DNA of 64,000 nt from Cyprinodon diabolis (GCA_030533445.1 CM060068.1:37875510-37939509); one strand, 5' to 3'; positions 43,656-55,971 are shown, numbered from the stretch's first letter. Notes: a model not told the origin generated them from the letters alone. A program made the numbers and translations.

Positions 43656-44346
43656 CACATGGACACTTTCAGATGCATATCTGTGGTGAGCTACGGTTTA
43701 AGACAGTCATTGAAGCTCACACAAAAAAGTGTCTAAGAAGTGTATGAGAAGAAAAGAAAGGCCTCTGAAGAGGCAGATATAAGAGGCAGAATGCTTTGCA
43801 TGGAGAGCTCTCCTTTATAGGATTTACTGCCAAAGTGGCCGGCTGTTGCCAAAGGCTGGCTTTACCCAACAGCAGCGACTAATAACAAAGATGGCGCAGG
43901 CACCGCGCAGTGGATCAATGGGGAAGTGATCATCAGTCCGAACATTAAGTTCACTGAGTTCACTATAACGTCCACTATATAGTCCCCGCTCTATATAGTG
44001 ATTGAGGGATTTAGTGGTTAGGGCGGACATTCGGGCACAGTAAGATTGTATGAGCTATGAGAACAGCAACTTTTAAACAGAACGAGGAGAAATGGGCTTG
44101 TGCATGCTATTGCACGCACACTTTTTTTTAAAGTGGAGAGAGCGGGTCTTTCAAAAATGCGAGAAAATCCTCCACAAAACCTTTAATATGTGGTCAATCC
44201 AAATACTTTGACAGCTGGGTATATAACGATCAGATTTAACCTATCCAAAACAACTGAAAAGAAAAATACAGGAAGGCTTAGCACCATGCTTAAGCAAAAT
44301 GGGTTATAGTATTAGGTGAACAAATGTCTATGATGTCCTGAAAGTA
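43656..44346. other. Intergenic, no gene seen
   Basis: Contains a small imperfect palindrome around CACTATATAGTCCCC and CTCTATATAGTG (43973-44003). No supported gene. Confidence 0.4.
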
Positions 44347-44351
44347 TTTGC

Positions 44352-45072
44352 TGTTAGGATTCCAGTTTGTGTGGGTTGTTTTTTGTGTTTTCCTCTCTAC
44401 ACCACTAGGCGGTGCCCTGTCCCTGTTGGGGCTCCCTGCACACCAGTGGCTTGTTGGGTCATTACCAGAGGAGTACTTGAGCAGCGGGCTGTCACCACTT
44501 TGACGCCAGAGTGTTTGCCAGTTTTGGGTATTCTAGCCAAGCTGAGATTAGCAGAGTCTAACTTTAGTCTTGTCTCTCTGAGTCTAAGCTTGCCTTTGTC
44601 TTTTGTTCTCCTGCATGAAGCCTTCCTGATTCACTGGATAAACCAGGACCTTCTACCCCCCTGGAAGGATAAACTGAGTCACACTTAGCAAGGGGAAACC
44701 TCCACATGATCCGTTCAAGTCCTCTTCAGGAAAACCCGGTGACAGTCTGCTCCAATACCCCTCTGGATCCAACGTTTGTCTGCCTGTCCGCCCTCCAACG
44801 AGTTCTTTCATCTCTGGATAAAACCCCACAACACCCTCTCCTGCAAATTAAAACCCTCAGTCTTTTTTCCTACGTTCCCTGGACGGATCATTGTGATCTC
44901 CCCTTCAGAGTTTCCGGTTCCGGTTCACCAGTCCGCTGAGGTCCAACAGTGTTACCCAGCTTTATATCTCTCAGTCTTTGTTTTTGCAATCCACAATAAA
45001 GCTGTTAACTTTTACCCTGGCTTCTGAGTGTGTCTCTGCATGTTGGTCAGATCCTTAAAGCCCATCATGACA
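44352..45072 (+). mobile_element. Solo LTR, family A copy 2
   Basis: 721 bp from TGTTAGGATTCCAGTTTGTG to CCCATCATGACA, flanked by TTTGC on both sides (44347-44351 and 45073-45077), an exact 5-bp TSD. It aligns along its length with 951-1675. AATAAAGC lies near 44995. No internal sequence remains, so the element was lost by recombination between its LTRs. Confidence 0.9.
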
Positions 45073-45079
45073 TTTGCCT

Positions 45080-46253
45080 CCACAGATATTTCTTTAGTTT
45101 TTTTTTTGTTTTGTTTTTTTTGTCACTCTTATGTATTTACTTCATAAAGCAGTTACTATCTGACAATTTGTGTAAACACAAAATTGACTTTTATATTCAT
45201 ATTTATTTATTTGTATCCAACTAATTTTCCTCTTCATGGGAAATATTTATTGCCTCCATATTCGAGATATGTTTTTTTAGTTCTGTTTTTGGAACATGAA
45301 TTGTCTGTTTAACGTCACACCACAACATTTAAAATTCATCTAAATCTAGAAATAGACAGGGAAATGCTTTTTTTTCATGTTTTGTGTTCATTTGCTGCTG
45401 ATGCCTTTTGGGTCCTTGAACTGCTGAATAACCCAAGTGCGCAAGAAAAAGGGGTTCACAAATGTTATTCATTTTACTATATTTATATTCCACCAATTTA
45501 CAAAACATTAGATCTCCTGGTACAAAACAAACTGATCTTAGTAAAGCAAGCATATCCATAGATTCAAAATGAACCATTCTCAGTATAATTTACACGCCGA
45601 GTCAGCAAACAATGAAGCAAAGTTCAGTTAAATATCCAACTGCTTAAAAAATTGTTTCTGTCAAAGTTTACCCAGATGATTAGATTGATTCATTACTTTA
45701 CTGTGAAATGATAGAATGTTCTTTGGACAGGAAGAAATGTCCAGCAGAAACCTACTTCTTGTTAACGAGCATTGCCAACAACCAAACTCAAAGCTGGTCT
45801 TTCTTGGAGAGTAGAACTCAATGTTTCCTCAGTAACACCGAGTTGTTTAGGTCATGAAGAGGCCAATAAAAATCACAACCATTTTTTAAAACTGTTGGTT
45901 TAACTTCCTTTTCCTTAAAATGCAGGTAATATCAACTGTATGTGACAAGACACACACCTTCTAAAATTAGTCTTTGTTCACAGAATATTTCCCCTAAAGT
46001 CTGGGAGGTAATCAAGATGATTTCTGTAAAAAAATATTAGATTAGATTTGTCTTTTGTCAGCAGCTTTATTCGCCTTTGAACTATCTCAGGAAAATGATT
46101 CAAGTAGCAAAAACGACTGCAATCTAGTGGTCTGGAGCTCTTCAATCATGTATTCCTAGTTTGAGGCTTTTCTTAAAGAGGGATTACAGAGTTTTCTAAT
46201 CCTACTCCCACATGTGGCCAAAACAAAAAACTTCAGCACTATTCTTGTAGCTC
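45080..46253. other. Intergenic, no gene seen
   Basis: No supported gene; T-rich runs near 45098-45120. Confidence 0.45.
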
Positions 46254-46339
46254 TCAATTTAAAAAAAATTTTTTTTGAATTGAGAAAGATTCCTGGAGAG
46301 GTGGCGAGACGACTTTAAATCTTGGAAACCAAGTCCAGT

Positions 46340-46390
<51 letters not shown>

Positions 46391-46470
46391 TTTTTATATA
46401 TATTTTTTTTTTTTTTACTTTTACGGAATGACTATGACCTGGATGACTGAGAATCTTCATCAGAATAATA
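46254..46470 (-). repeat. Dispersed repeat P, copy 3, with (TA)n inside
   Basis: Read on minus it gives GATTCTCAGTCATCCAGGTC, CATTCCGTAAAAGT, then after a TA tract ATATCCACTGGACTTGG and CCTCTCCAGGAATC. It matches 19185-19300 on both sides of the tract (46341-46400), so the microsatellite expanded inside the repeat. Confidence 0.65.
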
Positions 46471-46629
46471 TTTATATTCAATTTAATTAATAACAGGCTA
46501 CAGACTTATAAATGCATTGGGGCTGAACCACTGAGGTGTCAGTTTGCTCATCACATTTTGTTTGTCATAAAGCATTAAATAAAAACTATATTTTTGGGGG
46601 GCAAAACTTACATTATATCTCATTATGTG

Positions 46630-46775
46630 AAGGTAGTGTTGGCCTAGTGGTTAAAGCAGTGCAGCTGTGCTCTGAAGACGGTGCAAGTACCCGGCTCGAT
46701 CCCCACAGCCTGCACTCTGCTCCCCTGGCGCTGTGCAATGGCAGCCCACTGCTCCCCAAGGGTATGGGTTAAATG
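46630..46775 (+). repeat. tRNA-derived SINE
   Basis: Box A-like TGGCCTAGTGGTTAAAGCAG, box B-like GGCTCGATCCCC, and a body word GCAATGGCAGCCCACTGCTC that recurs at 48676. Confidence 0.7.
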
Positions 46776-46779
46776 CATT

Positions 46780-48115
46780 TTTTTTTTTTTTACTTGCTGT
46801 TGTCTTTGTATCATTCATGTATTTGCGGCAGGTTTTTGTGTTTGCAGCTTTTCTTAACTTGTAGTAGTTTTTATCCCTCTAGCAGCATTTCCTTTGCCTA
46901 TGTTTCAGTGTGTGTGTGTGTGTGCTAGTCTCATTTCTATGTTTTTTTAGTATAATTTTTGAGTATGGAGGACCTTTTGAATTTACTTTGAAATCATGTA
47001 TTTACACAGTGTTTGCACCCCTCTGCCACCATACCTTTAGCCCTCCATATAGGTTCCACTGAAGTCAAGATGCTGAAGGTCGGCCACTAATCAAGTCTGA
47101 ATATAGTACAGAATATACAATATATATAATATAATCTTCATTGGTCACAAAAGACACTCACAGCTGAAAAAGCTGCATCTATTCCGCAACGTCCCTCAAC
47201 AGCATACTAGTTGTCCCTCATGTTTTGTTTTTCATTTGGTCAAACTGATATAAATCATGCTAAATTGTGGTAAGGAGTGCCTTAACATACTTAACGTAAT
47301 CTTTTTTTCTTTTCAAATTCCTAATGTTGGAGTACATATAAAAGCGGAATATAGCGTTTCTCTTTATGCACATAAAACATGTTACATTCCTATACTGATC
47401 TGATAAATTGATAAATCCTGATTCTCCAAATTGTAAACTATGTTAAAATGAAATCTCAGGGCGATCCAATGGGAATATGTTATTTTGAGCATAAGAGTGC
47501 CAAAAGTAGTGGGTGTGTTTTTTTGGTTCACACATTGTGCAATCTTATTACAATAGATTTGAGGACAACAAATAGAAGAAATTCTTTGGGTTTACCTGTG
47601 AAACCTCTGGCTGAAAACCAACATGTTGGTGAGCACAGTTAGCCCTATAAGAAGGAACATTCCAGAGATTTTGATCAACTGGACCCTTTTCAGCAAGTAG
47701 ATGCAGAGTAGAATATTTTTCATCTTAGTGTTTGACAGAGAAAAGAACAAGGGACTGCATACCTGATGCAAACATTTTCTGCAGCGTTCTGTAAACCAAT
47801 GTAACAATTTCTATTTTTGATTCTTCCAGTAGCCTGTTATCTACCTTAATTATCTGTAACACAATGGATGGAAATGCCAACATACATTTTTTTGTTTACA
47901 TTCCCATACTTATAAAGTTTAAAAGGTTTATGCTTTGTAGTAAAATGCCTGTGGGGTGGTGTTGAACATGTTGCTATTGAATAACTTTTAATTGTTCTGT
48001 CAAGTCAACTAATATTGGCAATGTTTAATGGCCTCTGGAAATGTAGAGAAGAATATTAAATTCGAAATGGAGTATCCTGGAAGACGCCGACAGCAGAAAC
48101 AGCTAATAAGTCATT
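46780..48115. other. Intergenic, no gene seen
   Basis: No supported gene. A short TG run lies at 46910-46924. Confidence 0.45.
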
Positions 48116-48119
48116 CAAG

Positions 48120-48778
48120 ACAGGAGTGGTGGTCTAGTGGTTAGGGCATTGTGCTTGGATTCCAGAGGTTTTGAGTTCAAGCACCTCTCCTACGGACTGC
48201 CACTCTGTCTCCATGAGCAAAGACCCATAACCACACACTGCTCCCCGGGTGCCTGTTGGGTTTTAATCCAGAGAAATGTGAGTTTAAAAGATTAAAAGGA
48301 AATAATCAACACAGAGACAGGGTTTTGTGACATCAGTGTCTGCAGAGCGGAGAGAAGCTGCTGGCTCGGAAAACCAGCACCTTCTCACACAGATCCCTTC
48401 ATAGCAAAGCCTTTAATTAACAGTTTACTACATCATAGGGTGTGCCTTAAACAGAAGACCCAGTAATGATTATCTGGGGGGATGCAGGTAACAAGATAGT
48501 GTGAATTGACCATCTGGCTGGATGGAAGTCACACAACCGTGTGATTCTGACTGGAGGTCATAAAGGTTTATGACCCTTCTGGTTGATTCACAGGATAGAC
48601 ATGTAGGATCCTCTTTCTTTCAATGTTTCATATGTCCACACAATAATTTTATAATTATCACTCTAACAGTGCCGCACAATGGCAGCCCACTGCACCCCAA
48701 TGGGTTGTGTTAAATGTAGATAGTTAATTAAGTCACTCTGTACTTCTGACAGTGCAATGACAATAAATTCTGTAAAAG
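48120..48778 (+). repeat. tRNA-derived SINE split by a solo LTR
   Basis: The head TGGTGGTCTAGTGGTTAGGG and body lie at 48120-48253. The rest, beginning GCACAATGGCAGCCCACTGC and ending ACAATAAATTCTGTAAAAG, resumes at 48674. The gap is exactly the LTR and its duplicated GTGCC. Confidence 0.8.
48254..48668. mobile_element. Solo LTR (family C) inserted in a SINE
   Basis: 415 bp with ends TGTTGGGTTTTAATCC and TATCACTCTAACA, TG...CA type. GTGCC flanks both sides (48249-48253 and 48669-48673), an exact 5-bp TSD within the SINE body. The strand is uncertain. Confidence 0.85.
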
Positions 48779-48779
48779 A

Positions 48780-49575
48780 AAAAGTAAATGTTTAGCCTGT
48801 GAGAACTTATTCTGCAACTGTGTTCGAATCTCACATTTAAACGTCTGAGCTACGACCTGCTATTTTTTATTTAGTCTCTTCTCGTTGACGAAAACTCAAA
48901 CATATGACTCGTCATGCTTTATTCATCAAAGATCCATGCTTAGCTTGTCAGCTTTCATTATGCTCAAAAAATTGAGCATCAGCAAAATGATTTCGTCATT
49001 GTCGTTATCGACGAAAACACTGATCCCTAAAGGCACCAGTTGAAGTAAAGTGAGGACATTTTGCTGGTCCCACAACGTATTTTGCTAATGATCAGATTCA
49101 GGGTTAGTTATAGGGTTAGGGCATAGAAATGGTTAAAAATGAGAGAAAATCAATGGAAGTCAATGGGAGTCAACACATGGTCCTCACTACATATAGCAGA
49201 AAGAGCAGGTGTGAAAGGTTATGAACAGATCTTAATTACATATTGACTAAAGGTGCACCTTAGTAAAAGACAAAATCCATTCAATCTTGGTGATAATTCA
49301 GAAGTAACTCCTTCAGGACTGGACTAAAAAAAGTCCAGAAGTAATACAATGAAGACAGAAACACAGGAGAGGTGAACCATACCTCGGTCGAAGTATTGAT
49401 CGAATCGTCAAACCAGAGAGCAGAGTGAAGGAAGAAGGTGAGAGCAGAACAAACACCAGAGGCTACAGACACACACTGTGCCTTATTTATTAACTTATGC
49501 AAAGGTGCAAATCAAAACAAGGAACAGTTAATTCATTTGATAATGATCCAGACCCAATATGTGAGTTCCAATTAT
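48780..49575. other. Intergenic, no gene seen
   Basis: No supported gene. The GGGTTAG words near 49100 are too few to call an internal telomeric repeat. Confidence 0.45.
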
Positions 49576-49582
49576 AGTTGTA

Positions 49583-50802
49583 CACTCACCGGCCACTATA
49601 TTAGGTACACCTGTCCAACTGCTCGTTAACACTTAATTTCTAACCAGCCAATCACATGGTGGCAGCTCAGTGCATTTAAGCATGTAGACATGGTCAAGAC
49701 AATATCATGCAGTTCAAACCGAGCATCAGTATGGGGAAGAAAGGTGATTTGAGTGACTTTGAACGTGGCATGATTGTTGGTGCCAGAAGGGCTGGTCTGA
49801 GTATTTAAGAAACTGCTGATCTACTGGGATTTTCACGCACAACCATCTCTAGGGTTTACAGAGAATGGTCAGCAAAAGAAAAAACATCCAGTGAGCGGCA
49901 GTTCTGTGGGTGGAAATGCCTTGTTGATGCCAGAGGTCAGAGGAGAATGGCCAGACTGGTTCGAGCTGATAGAAGGGCAACAGTGACTCAAATAACCACC
50001 TGTTACAACCAAGGTGGGCAGAAGAGCATCTCTGAACGCACAGTACGTCGAACTTTGAGGCAGATGGGCTACAGCAGCAGAAGACCACACCGGGTGCCAC
50101 TCCTTTCAGCTAAGAATAGGAAACTGAGGCTACAATTTGCACAAGCTCATCGAATTGGACAATAGAAGATAGGAAAAACGTTACCTGATCTGATGAGTCT
50201 CGATTTCTGCTGCGAGATTCGGATGGTAGGGTCAGAATTTGGCGTCTACAACATGAAAGCATGGATACATCCTGCCTTGTATCAACGGTTCAGGCTGGTG
50301 GTGGTGGTGTCATGGTGTGGGGAATATTTTCTTGGCACTCTTTGGGCCCCTTGGTACCAATTGAGCATTGTTGCAACGCCACAGCCTACCTGAGTATTGT
50401 TGCTGACCATGTCCATCCCTTTATGACCACAATGTACTTAACTTCTGATAGCTACTTTCAGCAGGATAATGCGCCATGTCATAAAGCTGGAATCATCTCA
50501 GACTGGTTTCTTGAACATGACAATGAGTTCACTGTACTCAAATGGCCTCCACAGTCACCAGATCTCAATCCAATAGAGCATCTTTGGGATGTGGTGGAAC
50601 AGGAGATTCACATCATGGATGTGCAGCCGACAAATCTGCGGCAACTGTGTGATGCCATCATGTCAATATGGACCAAACTCCCTGAGGAATGCTTCCAGCA
50701 CCTTGTTGAATCTATGCCACGAAGAATTGAGGCAGTTCTGAAGATAAAAGGGGGTCCAACCTGTTACTAGCATGGGGTACCTAATAAAGTGGCCGGTGAG
50801 TG
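49583..50802 (+). mobile_element. Tc1-like transposon, inactive
   Basis: 1220 bp with inverted ends CACTCACCGGCCACTATATT and its inverse (AAGTGGCCGGTGAGTG at the right, imperfect inside). TA flanks both sides (49581-49582 and 50803-50804). It belongs to a Tc1 type different from those at 23250 and 55972. Confidence 0.9.
49731..50770 (+). pseudogene. Tc1 transposase with stop and frameshift
   Basis: ATG at 49731 opens MGKKGDLSDFERGMIVGARR, a helix-turn-helix start, but an in-frame TAA follows at about 49807. The frame continues through RTVRRTLRQMGYSSRRPH to a stop after IGQ near 50165, then shifts. The segment with the first catalytic Asp (near 50190-50225) is scrambled. From 50261 one frame runs to the end with VMVWGIFSW, the second Asp in FQQDNAPCHK, and the Glu in [12 protein letters not shown], finishing GGPTCY. 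At least one stop and one frameshift make it non-functional. Confidence 0.9.
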
Positions 50803-50804
50803 TA

Positions 50805-52695
50805 TATCACAATAAGGGGCAAAATCTGCTGCTTGGCGGAGGTCTTCGCTCTACCAGTGCTTTTCTAGTTAAGGTTTAGATTTCATCTCGAAACATATGG
50901 TACATTTATTTTTTTTTGGATTGTTTTGACATTATATTGTATGTTAGATAACTTCTTGACTTTATTTGCATAAATGCATTTTTCTAGTGAAATATAACCA
51001 GCTGTCATGCTGTAATCCTGTCTGTAGACACTTACACTGAACAGCATTTCATATATTGAAGGTATTTGAAATCAAGAGGGAATAAATGCAACACAAACAC
51101 ATAAATCACTTCAGTACGAATGTGGCTTGAAACAATGAAATTAATGTTTATGAAGCATTGCATAAGACAGATGAAGGAATGTTTTGGATCAATCCTCAGA
51201 TGCAGGTAAAGCAAGTTTTATAAGCCATGAAAGCAAATGAACAAGTTTAGACAGAGTGATTCATGCACAAACGTTTCATTCCTCTCTATCTTCTGTATTT
51301 CTACATGACATTCCTGAAAGCCTCAACATCACAAGACAACTCTTCACAACTCGTTCAGATATTTCACAATTTTAGGGCTCAAGGCAAAATTATCTAGAAA
51401 TGTTTACAAAATTAATATGTTTTTAATTAAAGCACAAAATAGTTATCTAATTACAGTGTTTGTTTGGACTTTAAAAATTTGAATATAGCCATCTGACTAA
51501 AAATCTGTCATGTAAACATGTCAATCAGAATTACCTGAGGGCATCTACCCAGAGTGGTATGTGAGGTAATTAATTTGTAATTATACTGCACTGATACGGC
51601 ATACGCATAGCAACTCAGGTCAGGCTCCTGTCAAGAATCGGATCAGATTATCAATCAGCATAAACCATCCTATTTGTCAGATTACAGTTTCATTCCAATC
51701 CTGCCAAATCCGTTCTATTCCTACTGGTATATTTACATGACACATGTTATTTTTAAGCAGTTTGTTAACATCTTTTGCTTTTTGCTCTTAAAATTGTATA
51801 ATTACACAAAACTTAATTAGAATAGGCTTGAATATCTACCCTAGCATTGTTACTCCATCAATCCATTCAGGTATCCCTCGCTTTGCGGTCTGTGGTTTCG
51901 CATGTTTCATATTTAAATGGACCCCTACATCAGAAGGGCATCCAGGCCAAGATTCTTCCTGTCATTGGTTGTGAAATATCAAAAGTGGTTTTCTCCATTC
52001 AAAGCGAGCTTCATCCTCCTGCTGCTTTATCTTCCAATTAAAGTTGAGTCTGGCATCCATAGTAAAGATCCAAAGGTTTAGGTCAGTGCAACTTTGCTTT
52101 AAATAACTGCAACACTCACAAGTCTCACAAGTCTCACATGTTTAAGTAATTTCTAATAATTATATTACACCAAACAGATTTTATTAGATATCACAACTTT
52201 TAGGTAACTCGGTGTAAATTTAAATCTGTTTTCAATTATCTTTAGCAGTTTTGTTTAGAAATACTGCCACAAAATTTATAAAATAAAATAAAGTGTAAGT
52301 AAACTTAGACGTAAAGCTGAATGACAGCATCAGCTAGAGAGTGGTGATTGTTTTCCTTTTTTCCAGATGGGGAATTAAGCATTTATCTGGGTCAGATATG
52401 TTTCCCATTTTCTTTATGTTCCACAAGAGAGAATATGAAAACAAAATATATGGAAACTCTTATGGAAAACCCTTTAACGTTCAAAAGGCTTCTGTCATTC
52501 TTTATCATGTCAACAAGTTTAGGCAAAATACACATGAAATGGGTTTTTTAAAGACACAAAATTAAGGATTTTATATTGATAGACTGATCAGAACTTGGTT
52601 GCAGATTTCCAGACTAAACTTTTTGTAAAGCTCTGAATTGCAGATACAGATTCAGCCAAAATCTCTTGTTGCTATGATTGTGTTCTGTTTGTGTG
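50805..52695. other. Intergenic, no gene seen
   Basis: AT-rich; frames at 52341-52565 have no recognisable content. Confidence 0.45.
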
Positions 52696-52699
52696 CACT

Positions 52700-53260
52700 A
52701 CCCCTGTCTGTTAAAATTTGGGTCACTCTCTCTAAATGTGTCTCCCCTGCTAGCATTCTTACCATGCATTTCATCCCACCTGTCAATCGTGCTCCATATA
52801 CTGCTCTCTGGCTGACGAACGGTGCCAGATTATTGAAAGTCATCGTGTGAGTGCATGTCCATCATTCCTTCCTTGCTTGCCTGCCTGATCCGCTTCTGCC
52901 TCCTGGATTTCCATGTTCTGCCTTTCCTATATCAAATATTCTCCTGCCTCCTGATCTTTAGAAATTTGTTTTGTTTTTGCCTCCTGACCATTGCTTCCTG
53001 CCTAACCCCTTGATCTATTAGCCTCAGTATACCTCCTTGTGTTCAACCTATTTTCCTATTTCCTGTTGTGCTCCGCTTCCATATTCTTGTTGCTTTTGTA
53101 ATTCACCTTTCTCTGTGTAATTCTGCATCTGCGTCAAAAGACTACAAACTGATTTGACTTCAGGGGTTTCTCATCCCACTGGTGGTGACTTCCTGTGATT
53201 CTATAAACACATTTTAATAAATTTTTAAATGTACCTTTAAAATCTGTTGTCTCTGGCTGA
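52700..53260 (+). repeat. C/T-rich LTR-like or retroelement-leader block
   Basis: Repeated CCTGCCT/CTCCTG words resemble the leader part of the LTR-B family in style. Polyadenylation-like ATAAACACATTTTAATAAAT occurs near 53203. No termini or TSD were found. Confidence 0.25.
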
Positions 53261-53385
53261 ACTTTTGTGTAAGCCTGGGCTGCAAATGTAAAAAAAGACA
53301 TTGGTAGTGATAACCTACATTATTTCAGAAGCCCTCATGTGTTAAAGAGAGTCAGAATCAGAATGCCTTTATTTGTCATTGTAGA

Positions 53386-53640
53386 ATTCAATTCAGTTTA
53401 TTTATATAGCACCAATTTAAAACACAATTCATCTCAAGGCACATTACAGAGAATATTCAACCAGATCATATAGTCAGATTGGTTCAAAGTTTTCTATCTA
53501 AGGAAAACCAGCTGATTGCATCAACTCATACCAAGCATGCTTGCAGCGACAGTGGAGAGGAAAACTCACTTTTAACTGGAAGAAACCTCCAGCAGAACCA
53601 GGCTTAGCCATCTGCTGAGGCCAACTGTGTATGGTTGAGT
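53386..53640 (-). repeat. L2 3' tail
   Basis: AATTCAGTTTATTTATATAG followed by CATCTCAAGGCACATTACAG and the GAAACCTCCAGCAGAACCAG box repeats the 3' region at 4408-4660 in the same orientation, with internal deletions. Confidence 0.85.
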
Positions 53641-54135
53641 ATGAAGACCGGCCTGAAGCATGGCCTGAACGGCTGCCGACACTCTCTAAATTTCACAATA
53701 AACCAGACCAGGTATTTACCGAGTCCAATAATCAGAAATCCTGTCATTAATAATCTAATTACATACACATCTTGATGCCCTCAACAGCACAGGCACGTGA
53801 ACTTCAACTTCCAGTCCATGTCATGCCTGGTGGTATGTGTCGCATTGGGGCAAGAGGGCTATCCTTTGCCAGTCTCCTCATGAAGGAAAATTGATCAGTA
53901 GTGTTAAGACACCAGCTGACCAGATCGATCATTTCCAGCAGCACAGCAGGATAGATAATGGAGGGTGAAAGGGAGAAGAAAAAGCTTCTGCCGTCACCAA
54001 GAGCAGAAAACAACCCTGGCATGTTCTGGTGAGGCCTAAATTTTACTTTCCAGTTTACTTTCCAATAGAGCACAAAGTAAATGTTTTCCATGATTGCCAG
54101 TGTATAATGATTTTGACCTGGCTGACTGGACATGC
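53641..54135. other. Intergenic, no gene seen
   Basis: Left flank of the foldback element. No recognised gene. Confidence 0.45.
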
Positions 54136-54160
54136 CAACAGTACGGTGGCCCTGAGGTGC

Positions 54161-55403
54161 AAAACACAACACAAATAGAGAAAACACAACGGCAAATCAG
54201 AAAACACAACGGCAAATCAGAAAACACAACACAAAAAGAGAAAACACAACACAAAAAGAGAAAACACAACGGCAAATCAGAAAACACAACACAAAAAGAG
54301 AAAACACAACACAAAAAGAGAAAACACAACGGCAAATCAGAAAACACAACACAAAAAGAGAAAACACAACACAAAAAGAGAAAACACAACACAAAAAGAG
54401 AAAACACAACGGCAAATCAGAAAACACAACACAAAAAGAGAAAACACAACGGCAAATCAGAAAACACAACGGCAAATCAGAAAACAAAACACAAAAAGAG
54501 AAAACACAACACAAAAAGAGAAAACACAACGGCAAATCAGAAAACAAAACACAAAAAGAGAAAACGCAACACAAAAAGAGAAAACGCAACACAAAAAGAG
54601 AAAACACAACGGCAAATCAGAAAACACAACACAAAAAGAGAAAACACAACACAAAAAGAGAAAACACAACGGCAAATCAGAAAACACAACACAAAAAGAG
54701 AAAACACAACACAAAAAGAGAAAACACAACGGCAAATCAGAAAACACAACGGCAAATCAGAAAACGCAACACAAAAAGAGAAAACACAACACAAAAAGAG
54801 AAAACACAACGGCAAATCAGAAAACACAACACAAAAAAAGAAAACACAACACAAAAAGAGAAAACACAACGGCAAATCAGAAAACACAACACAAAAAGAG
54901 AAAACACAACACAAAAAGAGAAAACACAACACAAAAAGAGAAAACACAACGGCAAATCAGAAAACACAACGGCAAATCAGAAAACAAAACACAAAAAGAG
55001 AAAACACAACACAAAAAGAGAAAACACAACGGCAAATCAGAAAACAAAACACAAAAAGAGAAAACGCAACACAAAAAGAGAAAACACAACACAAAAAGAG
55101 AACGCAACACAAAAAGAGAAAACACAACACAAAAAGAGAAAACACAACGGCAAATCAGAAAACACAACGGCAAATCAGAAAACAAAACACAAAAAGAGAA
55201 AACACAACACAAAAAGAGAAAACACAACACAAAAAGAGAAAACACAACGGCAAATCAGAAAACACAACACAAAAAGAGAAAACACAACACAAAAAGAGAA
55301 AACACAACGGAAAATCAGAAAACAACACAAAAAGAGAAAACACAACACAAAAAGAGAAAACACAACGGCAAATCAAAAAACACAACACAAAAAGAGAAAA
55401 CAC
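54161..55403 (+). repeat. 20-bp minisatellite, left arm (about 62 units)
   Basis: Two unit types, AAAACACAACACAAAAAGAG and AAAACACAACGGCAAATCAG, alternate irregularly, with AAAACAAAAC and AAAACGCAAC variants. The unit lacks stop codons in all frames on both strands, so long meaningless frames cross it. A few units near 55101 and 55319 have lost 2-3 bases. Confidence 0.97.
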
Positions 55404-55528
55404 AGCGACATTAACCAAAACGGAAATGCTAGGTACCCTCGGGCGACAGGAATCATCTCTGATTGGACAAAAGAACTAGTCCGTTCTTTGAACCGGAAAG
55501 ACGGGGTTTGTTTCCATTTTTCCAAATC

Positions 55529-55726
55529 ATGAGCGCCACAAATGACGAGGTACACGCTGCTATTAAGCAATACTTTGATGCCGGTGTTGTGCGAAAAGGT
55601 GAATGTCTGCGAGAATCTGATTGCGCTCGCGGGAGCGCGCACCGCAGCCCGCTGAGCGATAGCGTAAACCTGCTTTTCTCTGGATTAAACGGTCATGACA
55701 TGCAGATACACACAGTTGCATTATAA
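55529..55726 (+). CDS. Short frame, possible transposase N-terminal exon (left arm)
   Basis: ATG at 55529 starts MSATNDEVHAAIKQYFDAGV; the frame is 65 codons and extends 22 codons further upstream without a stop. A donor-like GTGAAT follows VRK (GT at 55599-55600), so the coding part may be only about 23 codons, spliced to exons missing here. The HAAIKQYFDAG word resembles the N-terminal helix of integrase-like transposases of fish (xxLIRxYFxLG), a weak resemblance from memory. The surroundings are CpG-rich, consistent with a promoter. An almost identical frame lies inverted in the other arm. Confidence 0.4.
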   Translation: MSATNDEVHAAIKQYFDAGVVRKGECLRESDCARGSAHRSPLSDSVNLLFSGLNGHDMQIHTVAL

Positions 55727-55971
55727 TATAGGCCTAATTAAATTATAATATAGGCCTAATTAAAGATTCGAAAGCTTAAAGTTTGTCACATAACGGCAGT
55801 TACGTGATAGACATGTTTCTATACTCGGTCTGATGACTTTGTGTAGCCCTGACATTGGAGACTACACTACAATAAATATGATTTACTGGAGGGTTTTCAA
55901 TAAAGATATGATACCTTTTGCAACGATCCTCGTTACTCTGCATTGTTTTTTATCTGATCTGGCCGTATATA

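Noticed and set aside
49090..49130. Interstitial telomeric repeat (GGGTTAG words)
   Set aside because: Only two or three imperfect units.
54161..55403. Possible CRISPR array or direct-repeat array with spacers
   Set aside because: Units abut without unique spacers, and the context is a eukaryotic foldback transposon; it is a minisatellite.
54094..55479. 461-codon plus-strand frame and many overlapping minus-strand frames
   Set aside because: They are produced by the 20-bp minisatellite, which has no stop codon in any frame; the encoded KRENTTQKEK-type repeats have no other support.
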